Origin: Gordonia spumicola
Lineage (GTDB): Bacteria > Actinomycetota > Actinomycetes > Mycobacteriales > Mycobacteriaceae
Length of the DNA: 64,000 nucleotides
Direction: 5' to 3'
NCBI RefSeq assembly: GCF_009932475.1
Contig: NZ_BJOV01000002.1
Location: 620,001-684,000, forward strand
Under the pieces are notes generated by a model. The model was not told the DNA's origin. It made no database searches and was given only the letters and a program-made list of their open reading frames with translations. Position numbers and translations under genes: made by a program. Shown piece by piece: positions 46,876-55,819 of this stretch. Position 1 is the stretch's first letter; the number at the start of each line of letters is the position of its first letter.

Positions 46876-47961
46876 TCAGTTCGCGTCCGGGTAGGCCGCG
46901 GCGGCGATCTTCTCCACCGCATACGCGTTGGCCGGTCCGATATACGCGCCGTCCGACACGGCGACGTACGTCTTCGTCTTGGACGCTGACCACTGCGGGT
47001 AGGCGGCGAACAGCCTTTGAGCTTCGGCGCTCAGATCGGTTTCGGGCCGGAATTTGCCGAGAACCAGTACGTCGACGTCGGCCGAGGCGAGCTGTTCGGC
47101 GCTCAGTCCGGACGTGAATGACGGTCCACCGTCGGCGAAGGTCGGCTCGCCGCCCGCCGAGCGGATCACTGCGTCGTAGATGCCGCCCGACATCACCGCA
47201 GGTAGGCCGTTGGAGTTCATCGCGGACATGTCGGGGAAGGCGAGAAGCATCTTCTTCCTCGGGTGTTGCGCGGACACCATGTCGGCAGTGGTTTCCAACT
47301 TCTGTTTGAGTGCATCGACCACCTCCTTCGCCTTGTCTGGGACCCCGAAGACGGCCCCGAGCAGGCGTACGAAATCGAACGAAGACTCGACGCTCGCCGT
47401 CTCGTATGCCTTCGTCTCCTCTGGGGTGACGTCGGCGGCCTTGCCATACGCGCAGTTCACCGGATTGACCAGGGTGCGGATGCCCGCAGCGGCCAAGTTC
47501 TCGCGGGTCACGCCCCCGTATTTGGGGTCGAATCCGCCGGACCAGGTGGAGATCACCAGATCGGGTCGGCGTGCGAGGATCTGTTCGGCGGTGATGTCGG
47601 CCGAATCGTTCAGTTTCAGCCCGTCCGTTGGCAGCGCAGCGACCTTTTCGACCATGCCTGGAATATCGGATACGCCGTACTTCTGGGCGTTTGCGAGCAC
47701 AGCGCTGCCCAGGTCGAGTTCGATCATCGTCTCTGCCTCACCCACGGACGCGCCACTCAAGATCATCACCCGTTCAGGTGCCCCGACGAATTTCTCGGTG
47801 AAACCGCAATTCTGCACGGTCACCGGATAGCCCGCGTCGGACACGGCGCCGGCCTGGTCGCCGGCTTCTGCGCCTGTCGAGCACGCCGCGACCGTGAGAG
47901 CCGTCGTCGCGCACAGCAGAAAACCCGCCGCGGGCACCTGCCGTCGTCGACCATGCATCAT
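46876..47961 (-). CDS. Metallophore-binding lipoprotein of the ABC importer (FecB/TroA type)
   Basis: 361 residues from ATG 47961; a longer frame to 48030 approaches the promoter. Lipobox LTVAACS. Fold III binding-protein features: PERVMILSGASVGEAETMIELDLG, ARRPDLVISTWSGGFD, ASADVDVLVLGKF. It captures the ligand outside the membrane and hands it to the permease 17 bp downstream. First gene of the importer-sco operon, 76 bp after a SigC-type promoter motif. Confidence 0.93.
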   Translation of the reverse strand: MMHGRRRQVPAAGFLLCATTALTVAACSTGAEAGDQAGAVSDAGYPVTVQNCGFTEKFVGAPERVMILSGASVGEAETMIELDLGSAVLANAQKYGVSDIPGMVEKVAALPTDGLKLNDSADITAEQILARRPDLVISTWSGGFDPKYGGVTRENLAAAGIRTLVNPVNCAYGKAADVTPEETKAYETASVESSFDFVRLLGAVFGVPDKAKEVVDALKQKLETTADMVSAQHPRKKMLLAFPDMSAMNSNGLPAVMSGGIYDAVIRSAGGEPTFADGGPSFTSGLSAEQLASADVDVLVLGKFRPETDLSAEAQRLFAAYPQWSASKTKTYVAVSDGAYIGPANAYAVEKIAAAAYPDAN

Positions 47962-48036
47962 CCGTGTCCTACTCAGCACCGTGGTACCCCTTCTCACGAC
48001 GGCGGACGATCCGCCGTATTCCTCAACCACGGTGTT

Positions 48037-48064
48037 GGTCGTGTGGTCGCCGCCGATAGTTCCC
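48037..48064 (-). promoter_or_regulatory. ECF/SigC-type promoter motif of the importer-sco operon
   Basis: Minus strand: GGGAAC (48064-48059), 17 bases, CGACC (48041-48037). The identical arrangement occurs upstream of the P-ATPase gene and the PepSY gene. GGAAC/CGAC-type elements are standard for ECF sigma factors. Confidence 0.75.
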
Positions 48065-48110
48065 GACGCAGTTTCAGTCGATGCAGCCCGGCCCGATACA
48101 CTCCGGAGTT

Positions 48111-48689
48111 ATGGGTACGTATTCGGCTGAGTATGAGGCGGAGGTAACGCACTCCGCCCTGCAGGCCGCCGCAGGCGACAATGCTGCCCTCGACTTCTTC
48201 GTTCGGTCGACACAAGCCGACGTCTGGCGGTTCATCGCGTACCTCGGGCACCGGAGCACCGCGGACGATCTCACCCAAGAGACCTTCCTGCGAGCCATCA
48301 AGAGCCTTCCTCGCTTCACTGCCCAGTCGACGGCCCGCACCTGGCTGCTGTCGATCGCCAGACGGGTATGCGCCGACGAGGTGCGTCGCGCCATGTCGCG
48401 GCCCCGTATCGCCGGTACCGCCGACTGGGTAGCGGCAGCTGAAACCAGGCGCGCTCAAGTAACACCTATCCGCTGGCAGGAAATCGTGGAGACCAAGGTA
48501 ATGATTGACCTGCTACCGGAGGATCGGCGTGAAGCACTGGTGCTCACTCAGATCCTCGGACTGTCATACCAGGAAGCGGCCGATGTACTCGGATGCCCGA
48601 TCGGCACCGTTCGGTCCCGCGTAGCGCGGGCGCGCGAGGCTCTCGTCGAGGCAGCTTCCGCTAGCGACGAACGCAGCCGCAGCGTCTAG
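48111..48689 (+). CDS. sigC: ECF sigma factor, SigC-like
   Basis: 192 residues from ATG 48111 (CCGGAG upstream); a frame ten codons longer is less likely. Region 2 (DVWRFIAYLGHRSTADDLTQETFLRAIKSLPRF) and region 4 (LTQILGLSYQEAADVLGCPIGTVRSRVARAREAL) are very close to mycobacterial SigC, including AARTWLL-type spacing. In M. tuberculosis SigC drives the nrp and ctpB genes for copper acquisition, the same neighbours as here. Divergent from fecB. Confidence 0.88.
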   Translation: MGTYSAEYEAEVTHSALQAAAGDNAALDFFVRSTQADVWRFIAYLGHRSTADDLTQETFLRAIKSLPRFTAQSTARTWLLSIARRVCADEVRRAMSRPRIAGTADWVAAAETRRAQVTPIRWQEIVETKVMIDLLPEDRREALVLTQILGLSYQEAADVLGCPIGTVRSRVARAREALVEAASASDERSRSV

Positions 48690-48750
48690 CACCGGTTGGG
48701 AGCGACAGAATCGGCCCGCCCGTGACGTCCACCACATTGGAGGCCCTCGA

Positions 48751-48778
48751 GGGAACTACTGTCGAGGCGCGGACGACT
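48751..48778 (+). promoter_or_regulatory. ECF/SigC-type promoter motif of the Cu-ATPase gene
   Basis: GGGAAC (48751-48756), 17 bases, CGACT (48774-48778), 70 bp before the ATPase start. The eight bases GGGAACTA are shared with the fecB promoter. Confidence 0.75.
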
Positions 48779-48848
48779 GATCATATAGCAGTTCACATGC
48801 GTATCCGGAGATCATGCGATCCGGCGACCAGGGAGATCGAGGCAGATT

Positions 48849-51122
48849 GTGACCACCGTTGACAGTCATCCGCAGGATGCGGTCAAGGAGATCCACGACG
48901 ACAGCGACGGCGTGCGCCGGATCCAGCTGGATGTGACCGGGATGACATGCGGTGCGTGCGCGGCCCGAGTGGAGCGCAAACTCAACAAAGTTGACGGTGT
49001 TCGTGCCTCCGTGAACTACGCGACACGCATTGCGACGGTCGACGCGGGCAGAAATCTATCTACCGCCGAACTATGCGCTGTCGTCGACAAAGCCGGGTAC
49101 GGGGCCACGGCGCGATCGGACACGCCGCGGCCGATCCCGGACGCTGATGCGGAGACAGCAAAGAACTTATTCCGCAGGCTGGCGCTCGCTGTCGTCCTGT
49201 TCGTTCCGCTCGCCGACCTTTCCATCGTCTTCGCCGTGGTGCCGAGCACCAGGTTTCCCGGCTGGCAGTGGCTGCTGCTTGCACTCGCAGCGCCGATCGT
49301 CACCTGGTGCGCCTCCCCCTTCTACCGAGTCGCGGCGAAGAATCTGCGGACCGGCAACGCAAGCATGGAGACTCTCGTTACCATCGGCGTCCTCGCGGCG
49401 ACCGGATGGTCTCTGTACACGCTGATAACCGAGTCAGGCAACCCTGACTCTTCGCGTGGCGTGTGGGACGCGATCTGGCACAGCGATTCCATCTACCTGG
49501 AGGTCGCGACAGGGGTGACCGTTCTGGTGCTGGCCGGACGCTACTTCGAGGCTAGGTCCCGTTCACGGGCTGGCAGCGCACTGCGGGCGCTCGCAGCGAT
49601 CGGCGCAAAGGACGTGTCGATTCTGTTGAAAGACGGCTCGGAAATGCGGATCCCGGCCGGCGAACTGAAAGAGGAGCAGCAGTTCGTCGTTCGTCCCGGC
49701 GAGACGATCGGTACCGACGGCCTCGTCATTGAAGGCAGCGCTGGCGTCGACATTAGCGCGATGACCGGCGAGTCGCTTCCGGTGGAGGTCGATCCGGGCG
49801 ACGCCGTCGTCGGTGGCACTACGGTGCTGGACGGGCGACTCATCGTCGAGGCGGCCGCTGTCGGCCCGGATACTCAGTTCGCAGGCATGATGCGGCTCGT
49901 TGAGGAGGCGCAGTCGGGGAAGGCGAACGCACAGCGTCTCGCGGACCGCATCGCAAGCGTGTTTGTACCAGTAGTTGTCGTTCTGTCGCTGATCACGCTC
50001 GGAGTATGGCTAGCGCTCGGAGAACCGGCCACCGCGAGCGTGTCCGCCGCACTTGCAGTCCTGATTATCGCCTGCCCATGCGCATTGGGGCTGGCGACCC
50101 CCATCGCCGTGATGGTGGCTACCGGCAGGGGCGCACAGCTTGGAATTTTTCTGAAGGGGTACCAGGCGCTCGATAGTTCCCGACTTGTTGACACCGTCGT
50201 GTTCGACAAGACTGGCACCGTTACCCAAGGCGTCCTCCGAGTTGGCGCGGTGCACACCGTTGAAGGGTTCACCGACGACGAGGTGCTCTATCTGGCGGCC
50301 GCCGTGGAGAACGCCTCGGAGCACTCAGTAGGCGCGGCGATCGTCGCGGCTACCGACGGCCGCGACCTCGAACCGGTCGATGACTTCCGGGTGGAGCCGG
50401 GTCGTGGCGTCTCCGGCGTCGTGGACGGCCGCACAGTGAGCGTCGGTTCACCGCGCTGGACGAGCCGGGCTGCGGTGGTGCCAGCCACCGTCGCGCGCCG
50501 ATGCAAGGAACTCGAAGCCGAGGGCAAGACGGTCGTCTTCGTAATAGTCGACGACGCCATTGCAGGGCTCATCGCGGTCGCAGACCTCGTCAAGCAGTCC
50601 GCCGCTCCTTCGATCGCCGCGCTGCAGGCCGCGGGTCTACGCACGGTGCTGCTTACCGGCGACAACGAGGGGGCGGCGCGCACGGTGGCCGCAGAGGTCG
50701 GAATCGACGAGGTTCATTTCGAGATGCTCCCCGACCAGAAAGTGGAGCGGTTGCGGCGCCTGCAGGCCGATGGTCGGTCGGTCGCCATGGTCGGCGACGG
50801 CATCAATGATGGGCCTGCGCTCGCGACGGCGGACCTGGGCCTAGCGATCGGCCGCGGCACGGACGTGGCGATCAGCGCCGCCGACATCATCCTGGTGCGC
50901 GACGACCTGCGGTCTGTACCCGCGGCCCTCAGTTTGGCGACCGCCACCCAGAGAACCATCCGGACAAACCTGATCTGGGCGTTCGGGTACAACGTCGCCG
51001 CGATCCCGATCGCGGCGTTAGGTCTGCTCAATCCACTCATCGCGGGCGGTGCGATGGCGATGTCATCGCTGTTCGTCGTCACCAACAGCCTCCGCCTCCA
51101 GCGCTTCGGCCGGACGAAATAG
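48849..51122 (+). CDS. ctpB: P1B-type Cu(I)-transporting ATPase, CtpB-like
   Basis: 757 residues, GTG start. N-terminal HMA domain with [11 protein letters not shown]; eight membrane helices; transport motif [12 protein letters not shown] (CPC, typical of Cu+); phosphorylation site DKTGTVTQG; actuator MTGESLP; ATP-binding [16 protein letters not shown]. Moves Cu+ across the membrane. Partner to the isonitrile chalkophore genes in mycobacteria (Rv0103c), where it is thought to supply cuproenzymes rather than detoxify. Ends 6 bp before the convergent anti-sigma gene. Confidence 0.94.
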   Translation: MTTVDSHPQDAVKEIHDDSDGVRRIQLDVTGMTCGACAARVERKLNKVDGVRASVNYATRIATVDAGRNLSTAELCAVVDKAGYGATARSDTPRPIPDADAETAKNLFRRLALAVVLFVPLADLSIVFAVVPSTRFPGWQWLLLALAAPIVTWCASPFYRVAAKNLRTGNASMETLVTIGVLAATGWSLYTLITESGNPDSSRGVWDAIWHSDSIYLEVATGVTVLVLAGRYFEARSRSRAGSALRALAAIGAKDVSILLKDGSEMRIPAGELKEEQQFVVRPGETIGTDGLVIEGSAGVDISAMTGESLPVEVDPGDAVVGGTTVLDGRLIVEAAAVGPDTQFAGMMRLVEEAQSGKANAQRLADRIASVFVPVVVVLSLITLGVWLALGEPATASVSAALAVLIIACPCALGLATPIAVMVATGRGAQLGIFLKGYQALDSSRLVDTVVFDKTGTVTQGVLRVGAVHTVEGFTDDEVLYLAAAVENASEHSVGAAIVAATDGRDLEPVDDFRVEPGRGVSGVVDGRTVSVGSPRWTSRAAVVPATVARRCKELEAEGKTVVFVIVDDAIAGLIAVADLVKQSAAPSIAALQAAGLRTVLLTGDNEGAARTVAAEVGIDEVHFEMLPDQKVERLRRLQADGRSVAMVGDGINDGPALATADLGLAIGRGTDVAISAADIILVRDDLRSVPAALSLATATQRTIRTNLIWAFGYNVAAIPIAALGLLNPLIAGGAMAMSSLFVVTNSLRLQRFGRTK

Positions 51123-51128
51123 GCTACG

Positions 51129-51896
51129 TCAGCGCGTGACGATAAAGTTGCCGTGCGCGCGGATGGCCTGATCGATGACCTCGTCCGCGATATCCTCGGC
51201 GGCATCAATCCTCACCTGCGAGACACCCCGGGTGTTGAGGTCGATATGGACGGACTGGACGCCAGGGATAGCCGAGACATCCTTGGTTACCGTCTCGACG
51301 CAGCCGTTGCAGTGCAGTCCGTCGACGGGCACAGTGATCGTTGCCATGGATTCCACCAGTTCCTGATTGGGTTCGATTCTCCGTATCGAGACTATCACTG
51401 CGTCCTGGTCCCCGATCTCGGAAAGTGCCTCGCCATCTAGGCTTTCACTGGCGATCGGTCCGCCTTCAGTGGCCGATCGCCGCAGTGCCCTCGGATCACG
51501 GCCAGCGGCCAGCGTCAGCCCGCAGGTAAGGCAGAATGCGGCCGCGAGCAGGACCAGGGTTACCCAACCGGCCGGAAGAAGTGCCGACGCGACCACTAAT
51601 CCGCCTGTGAGTGCGGCCGCAGCGGCAGCACTGGTCCACAGGATGCGACTGCGCGACCACTGAGCCCGCCCTGGAACAGACACAGGTTGCGACTGCTCGC
51701 GGACAGCGCCGAGGATCCGGTCTGCGAGGTCGGGTGCCGGATCTGGGCCGACTGCGTCGAGCGCGCCAATAGCCGCCACGTACGCGGTGCAGGCAGCGCA
51801 GCCCGCAAGATGCTCGTCTACGCGTGCGGACGGGACATTCTCCCGTTCTCCGTCAAGACGAGCCGACATGGCCTCGCGCGCGACCTCGCACCGCAT
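51129..51896 (-). CDS. Zinc-finger anti-sigma factor fused to a copper-binding HMA domain
   Basis: 255 residues from ATG 51896. Residues 1-40 form a ZAS anti-sigma domain (Cys3, H29-xxx-C33-xx-C36). Two membrane helices follow (about 85-107 and 110-131), the second holding a CLTC pair (Cys122, Cys125). The C-terminus, 185-255, is an HMA domain with GLHCNGC (Cys196, Cys199). With two helices both ends should face the cytosol. I infer that it restrains the SigC-like factor and senses Cu+. An internal ATG (Met184) could also yield a free HMA chaperone. 70 bp after the CtaG-like gene. Confidence 0.85.
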   Translation of the reverse strand: MRCEVAREAMSARLDGERENVPSARVDEHLAGCAACTAYVAAIGALDAVGPDPAPDLADRILGAVREQSQPVSVPGRAQWSRSRILWTSAAAAAALTGGLVVASALLPAGWVTLVLLAAAFCLTCGLTLAAGRDPRALRRSATEGGPIASESLDGEALSEIGDQDAVIVSIRRIEPNQELVESMATITVPVDGLHCNGCVETVTKDVSAIPGVQSVHIDLNTRGVSQVRIDAAEDIADEVIDQAIRAHGNFIVTR

Positions 51897-51966
51897 GCTG
51901 TCAGTATGCCTCAGGTTCGTTCGACGGCTCCTCGCTAGGCCTGGCAGGCACTCGAACAGGCGCCAT

Positions 51967-53961
51967 TCAACGGCGCGACCTGGCGAGTTCCTCGAGCATG
52001 GCGTTGTAGTCGTCGAGTTCGGCGTCCTCATAGGTTGCCGCGTGCCGGTCGGCACGGCGGCCTGCTCGATTATCTGATTTGGCCCATTGCGCCACGATTG
52101 CGACAACGACGATCAGCACCGGGATTTCGCTGATACCCCAGGCTATGGCTCCGCCAAGCCACTGATCGTCGAGCCTATCGCTGATCCACGGTAGGTCGAG
52201 CTGGCCGTAGAACTTGTCGCCAATGACGGTCGACATCGTCATCAGGGCAATACCGAAGAACGCGTGGAACGGCATGACCGCGAACAGAAGTCCGATGCGT
52301 GCCAGATACGGGATGCGGCGCGGTCCGGGGTCGATGCCGATGATTACCCAGAAGAACAGATAGCCGACGATCAGGAAGTGCAGCGTCAGCAGTACATGCC
52401 CCCAGTGGTAGCGAGCGAACGTCCCGAAGATCGGCGAGAAGTACACAATGTAGAGCGACAGTACAAAGATCACTAGCGCGATGACCGGATTCGATAGAAA
52501 TGCCGTCACCTTGGAGTGCAGCACTTTCAGTATCCATTCCCGTGGTCCGGGCGGCCCTCCTGCCCGCGCGGCAGGCAGGGTGCGCAGGGCCAGGGTGGCC
52601 GGTGCGCCCAGCACCAATAGGACGGGAACAAACATATTGAGCGCCATGTGCTCGGCCATGTGGACGCTGAACATCGCCGATCCGTACGAACGGACGCCGG
52701 AGCACACAACGAGCACCAACAGGATGCAACCGGTCGCCCAGGCGAGAGTGCGACCGGCTGGCCAGGTGTCACCGCGAGCCTTCAGCCGCCGCACCCCGAT
52801 CAAGTAAGCGAGGGCCGCGACGATGGCGAGGAGACCAATGAAAAAGTCAAAACGCCAGAACGTAGCGAGAGTCCAGGCGGTCGGGGGGCCGGGCAGTTCG
52901 TAGCCTAGGAACACATCCCACGCGGTGAATGGATGGGTCAGGAGGCCGGGCGCGACCCGCGTGTCCATGACAGCCCAGCAGGCGATCGCGGCGAGCATAG
53001 CAACTGAGCCTGCAAGGTCGACGCGGCTTGTGTCCCGGCCTTCCCCTGTCGCGCGGAGCGCCCGCACTGATGCCACGAGGGCGGCGAGCATTGCCACGAT
53101 CATCACCCAGGACGCCTCCCCGAACGGCGTGGAGAAAAGAGACTCAAAAGGCAGCAGGAGGCCAAGCAAGGCGAGCGCCGACAGTAGGCCGACCGCATCA
53201 GAGACCAAGGTGATCCAGGCGCGCCGCCGATCGACGATCTGCCGATCGGAGCTGCTGTCAAGGACCGGTGCTCGCGCGGCGGCGACCCGGATACCGAACG
53301 AGACGGTGAGCGCCAGCGCGAAGAAGATCCCGAGCGCAGTGCTGTAGTCGTGGTTCGGGCCCTGACCCGCATTACCCGCCATGAACAGTGTGGTTGCCGC
53401 GATTCCTGTCGGTACCAGGGCGACGAAGTGCACCATCCACGACAGTGAAACCCAGCCGAGCACTGTGGACACGGTCGCGCAGACCGCGAGGGTCAGCCAG
53501 GCGATTGACTTCTCACTTATGGCGATTGCGTCGAACACATAGTCGGTCGACATCAATTTGCCCAGCGACAATCCAGCACCGTCGGCGGCTGCAACGATCA
53601 CCATCCCCCAGGCGACGAACGCGAGCAAGCAGGTTGCGCGGGCGAAGGTGCGCTGGGCCGGATAGACAGTTGCGTCAATGAATCCAGTGTCATCGAAACG
53701 TGCGCACGTGATCACGTAGACGAGTGCACCAAGGCTGAGCCCGACGAGCCCAACTCCCGCGAAGTAGCCGACGACGTCGAGCACACTGACGAGGCGGCCC
53801 GGATTCGGGTCGCCTCGTTCAGCGAACCGGCTGTCGCCGACGGTCGCAGCGTACAGAGCGAGTGAAAGGAACCCGAAGAGCGTAACTCCGGCGAGTATCG
53901 CGATGACCAGGCGCTTGTGCAGGCGAACCGTCCTCGGCTCGTCGGTGACGACGGTCTTCAC
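51967..53961 (-). CDS. CopD/CtaG-type copper membrane protein (Rv0102-like)
   Basis: 664 residues from GTG 53961 with GGAGAAAG upstream. About 14-16 membrane helices in two halves: a CopD-like N-half and a caa3_CtaG-type C-half (VHMAEHMALNMFVPVLLVLGAPATLALR, FARYHWGHVLLTLHFLIVGYLFFW, MPFHAFFGIALM) rich in conserved His and Met. Such proteins import copper or insert it into cytochrome oxidase. In mycobacteria the homologue sits between nrp and ctpB. The anti-sigma gene follows on the same strand. Confidence 0.88.
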   Translation of the reverse strand: MKTVVTDEPRTVRLHKRLVIAILAGVTLFGFLSLALYAATVGDSRFAERGDPNPGRLVSVLDVVGYFAGVGLVGLSLGALVYVITCARFDDTGFIDATVYPAQRTFARATCLLAFVAWGMVIVAAADGAGLSLGKLMSTDYVFDAIAISEKSIAWLTLAVCATVSTVLGWVSLSWMVHFVALVPTGIAATTLFMAGNAGQGPNHDYSTALGIFFALALTVSFGIRVAAARAPVLDSSSDRQIVDRRRAWITLVSDAVGLLSALALLGLLLPFESLFSTPFGEASWVMIVAMLAALVASVRALRATGEGRDTSRVDLAGSVAMLAAIACWAVMDTRVAPGLLTHPFTAWDVFLGYELPGPPTAWTLATFWRFDFFIGLLAIVAALAYLIGVRRLKARGDTWPAGRTLAWATGCILLVLVVCSGVRSYGSAMFSVHMAEHMALNMFVPVLLVLGAPATLALRTLPAARAGGPPGPREWILKVLHSKVTAFLSNPVIALVIFVLSLYIVYFSPIFGTFARYHWGHVLLTLHFLIVGYLFFWVIIGIDPGPRRIPYLARIGLLFAVMPFHAFFGIALMTMSTVIGDKFYGQLDLPWISDRLDDQWLGGAIAWGISEIPVLIVVVAIVAQWAKSDNRAGRRADRHAATYEDAELDDYNAMLEELARSRR

Positions 53962-54116
53962 TTAGTCACTTTCTCCTAGCCCGCCGGGGTTTCGGCGTCG
54001 AATGCCATTCTACGGGCCTGCCTGGTCAGCGGGCGCGCAGAGGTGACCGATGATCACGTCAGTGCAAACATGAGGAGAGGGGCACCAAGCAGGTCTACGC
54101 GATGACCCTTTCCGGT

Positions 54117-54152
54117 GTGTGTCCCGCCGCTCGCCCATACGACGGGTCACAC
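54117..54152 (-). terminator. Possible hairpin between the DUF5134-like and CtaG-like genes
   Basis: A 10-bp stem with one mismatch (54117-54126 with 54143-54152) and a 16-base loop, just past the DUF5134-like stop. It may separate the two genes into different transcripts; weak evidence. Confidence 0.3.
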
Positions 54153-54168
54153 TCGCACAGCCATGAAG

Positions 54169-54879
54169 TTAGACCATTGCCAAGAACATGATTCCCATAC
54201 CGGCCGCCATGAACACCTGGCACAGGTCGCTGGAGAAGGCGAGCACGTCGCTCGACGCACTTGGGACGCGACGATTCTTAAAGTAGACGTATAGCCACGC
54301 GAAGGCTGCTACTACGAACCCGACGCCAAGCATCCAGTTGACTGGGGCGACGTATCCAGGTTGTCCGGCGTGCATGTGCATTCCGGACACACCGTCGCTA
54401 CCGCCGTGCTCGTGAGCGATGACCAACCCGCCGTCGGACGGCATCGCCAGTGCCATGCCGTGATCTCCGCCGCCGTCGCCATCGAAGCTGGGCAGGATCG
54501 TCCCGTTCATCACTGCATACATCCAGGCCATCGCGCCCATCATCACCGCGTGATAGGCGGCAACCCCCCTACCCGTCGCCCCGTCTGTGGGGGGCACACA
54601 GCCACAGTCAGTAGCGGCGCTCTCGGCATCCGGCAGGATTATACTCGAAACGAACCACACTGCGGCGAGACCGAAGAACACCATTGGCGGGGTCGTCGAC
54701 CAGTCCATGCTGAACGGCCAGGCCATCACTAGCATCCCCACCGACATCACTAGATGCAGGACGTGTCCGACCCGTGACTTCCACGGCATGCTGAACTGCA
54801 GCAGCGAGTAGAGGCATTGGGCAGCGGCAAGCGCAAACAGGATTGTGACGACCCACCGCAGGAACAAGCCTTCGATCAT
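54169..54879 (-). CDS. DUF5134-like membrane protein, Met/His-rich
   Basis: 236 residues, six or seven membrane helices. The long loop DGDGGGDHGMALAMPSDGGLVIAHEHGGSDGVSGMHMHAG and helices rich in Met (VLHLVMSVGMLVMAWPFSMDW, AYHAVMMGAMAWMYAVM) suggest copper binding in the membrane. It starts where the PepSY gene ends (1-bp overlap), so it was co-transcribed with it before the IS insertion and may now suffer polar effects. Confidence 0.8.
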   Translation of the reverse strand: MIEGLFLRWVVTILFALAAAQCLYSLLQFSMPWKSRVGHVLHLVMSVGMLVMAWPFSMDWSTTPPMVFFGLAAVWFVSSIILPDAESAATDCGCVPPTDGATGRGVAAYHAVMMGAMAWMYAVMNGTILPSFDGDGGGDHGMALAMPSDGGLVIAHEHGGSDGVSGMHMHAGQPGYVAPVNWMLGVGFVVAAFAWLYVYFKNRRVPSASSDVLAFSSDLCQVFMAAGMGIMFLAMV

Positions 54880-55819
54880 CAGAGCGCCCCCTCGCGGTTG
54901 GCGGCGTCACGCTTTGCGAGGTAAAGTCCGCGAGCCGCGTCGAATAGCACGAAGAGACCGAGCGGGACACCGAACCATGGGACAAACCACCCCGTGAGCG
55001 CGACGACACCGATCAATGCGACTGCTTCCACCGGCTTCAGCGATCCGAGTGCCCCGATAGCGGGTGCCGTAGGTAGTCCGGAACTGCCACGTCGCCGCCA
55101 CCACATCAGATAGCCGCGGAAGATCACGGTAGTCAAACCGATCCCAAGGAGTACCAGCACGATCTGGTTGACGACACCGAACAGCCCCATGTGTGCGCTG
55201 ATAGCCCACTCGGTCAGCTTGGCCGCGATCGGCCAGTCCGCGAAGTCCACCCGATCGACGACTGCGAACGTATGCGGGTCGATAGCTATCGAGTCGAAGT
55301 GGCTCGGGTACCCGCGGGCGTTCTCACTAACCTGCCAGTAGGCTCCGGCTTCGGAGGGTGGCGTGATCTCCAGTGGGCCGACGAGCCCCTGATGGTCGGC
55401 TGTCGCCATCACCCGCGTGAAGTCGCTCGGCTCGATGACAGCGGGACTGCTCGCCGCTTGGTCACCTCCTCCCCCGTCATGGGTGGCGTGCGGATCGACG
55501 GCGACAGTCGGCGCGGGCGAACTGCTCGGCGATGGCGTCGTCCACGACAGCTCAGTGCGCAGCGTAGAGATGCTTTCGCCCGCGAAACGCGACCAGCTCA
55601 GTCCGGAAGCGGACAATGCGATCAGTCCGATGATGATCCAGATACCGACTGAACCGTGCCAACTGAGGGTGCGAAGACGTTTGGGTGCCTCGCGGTCCGG
55701 AACAAGGAGACGACGCGTTTTGCGGGTGCGCCGACGGTAGCCGATCCACAGGATCAGTCCACCGAGAGAAACCACCCACAGCCAGCTGGCCGCGATCTCA
55801 CTGTAGTTGCGACCAAAGT
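54879..55819 (-). pseudogene. PepSY membrane protein, C-terminal part (interrupted by IS)
   Basis: Carries NYSEIAASWLWVVSLGGLILWIG onward, a periplasmic PepSY-like region with a His/Asp/Gly loop (DPHATHDGGGGDQ) and the last membrane helices. Precise removal of the IS and one target copy joins it in frame to the N-terminal part at GDFG/RNYSE, giving a 487-residue PepSY-TM protein. An open frame reaches into the IS (to 56030), but those residues are IS-derived. PepSY-TM proteins often accompany metallophore or copper uptake. Confidence 0.92.
55812..55819. repeat. 8-bp target-site duplication, left copy
   Basis: ACCAAAGT directly before the left IS end; the same 8 bases follow the right end at 57272-57279. 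Confidence 0.95.
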
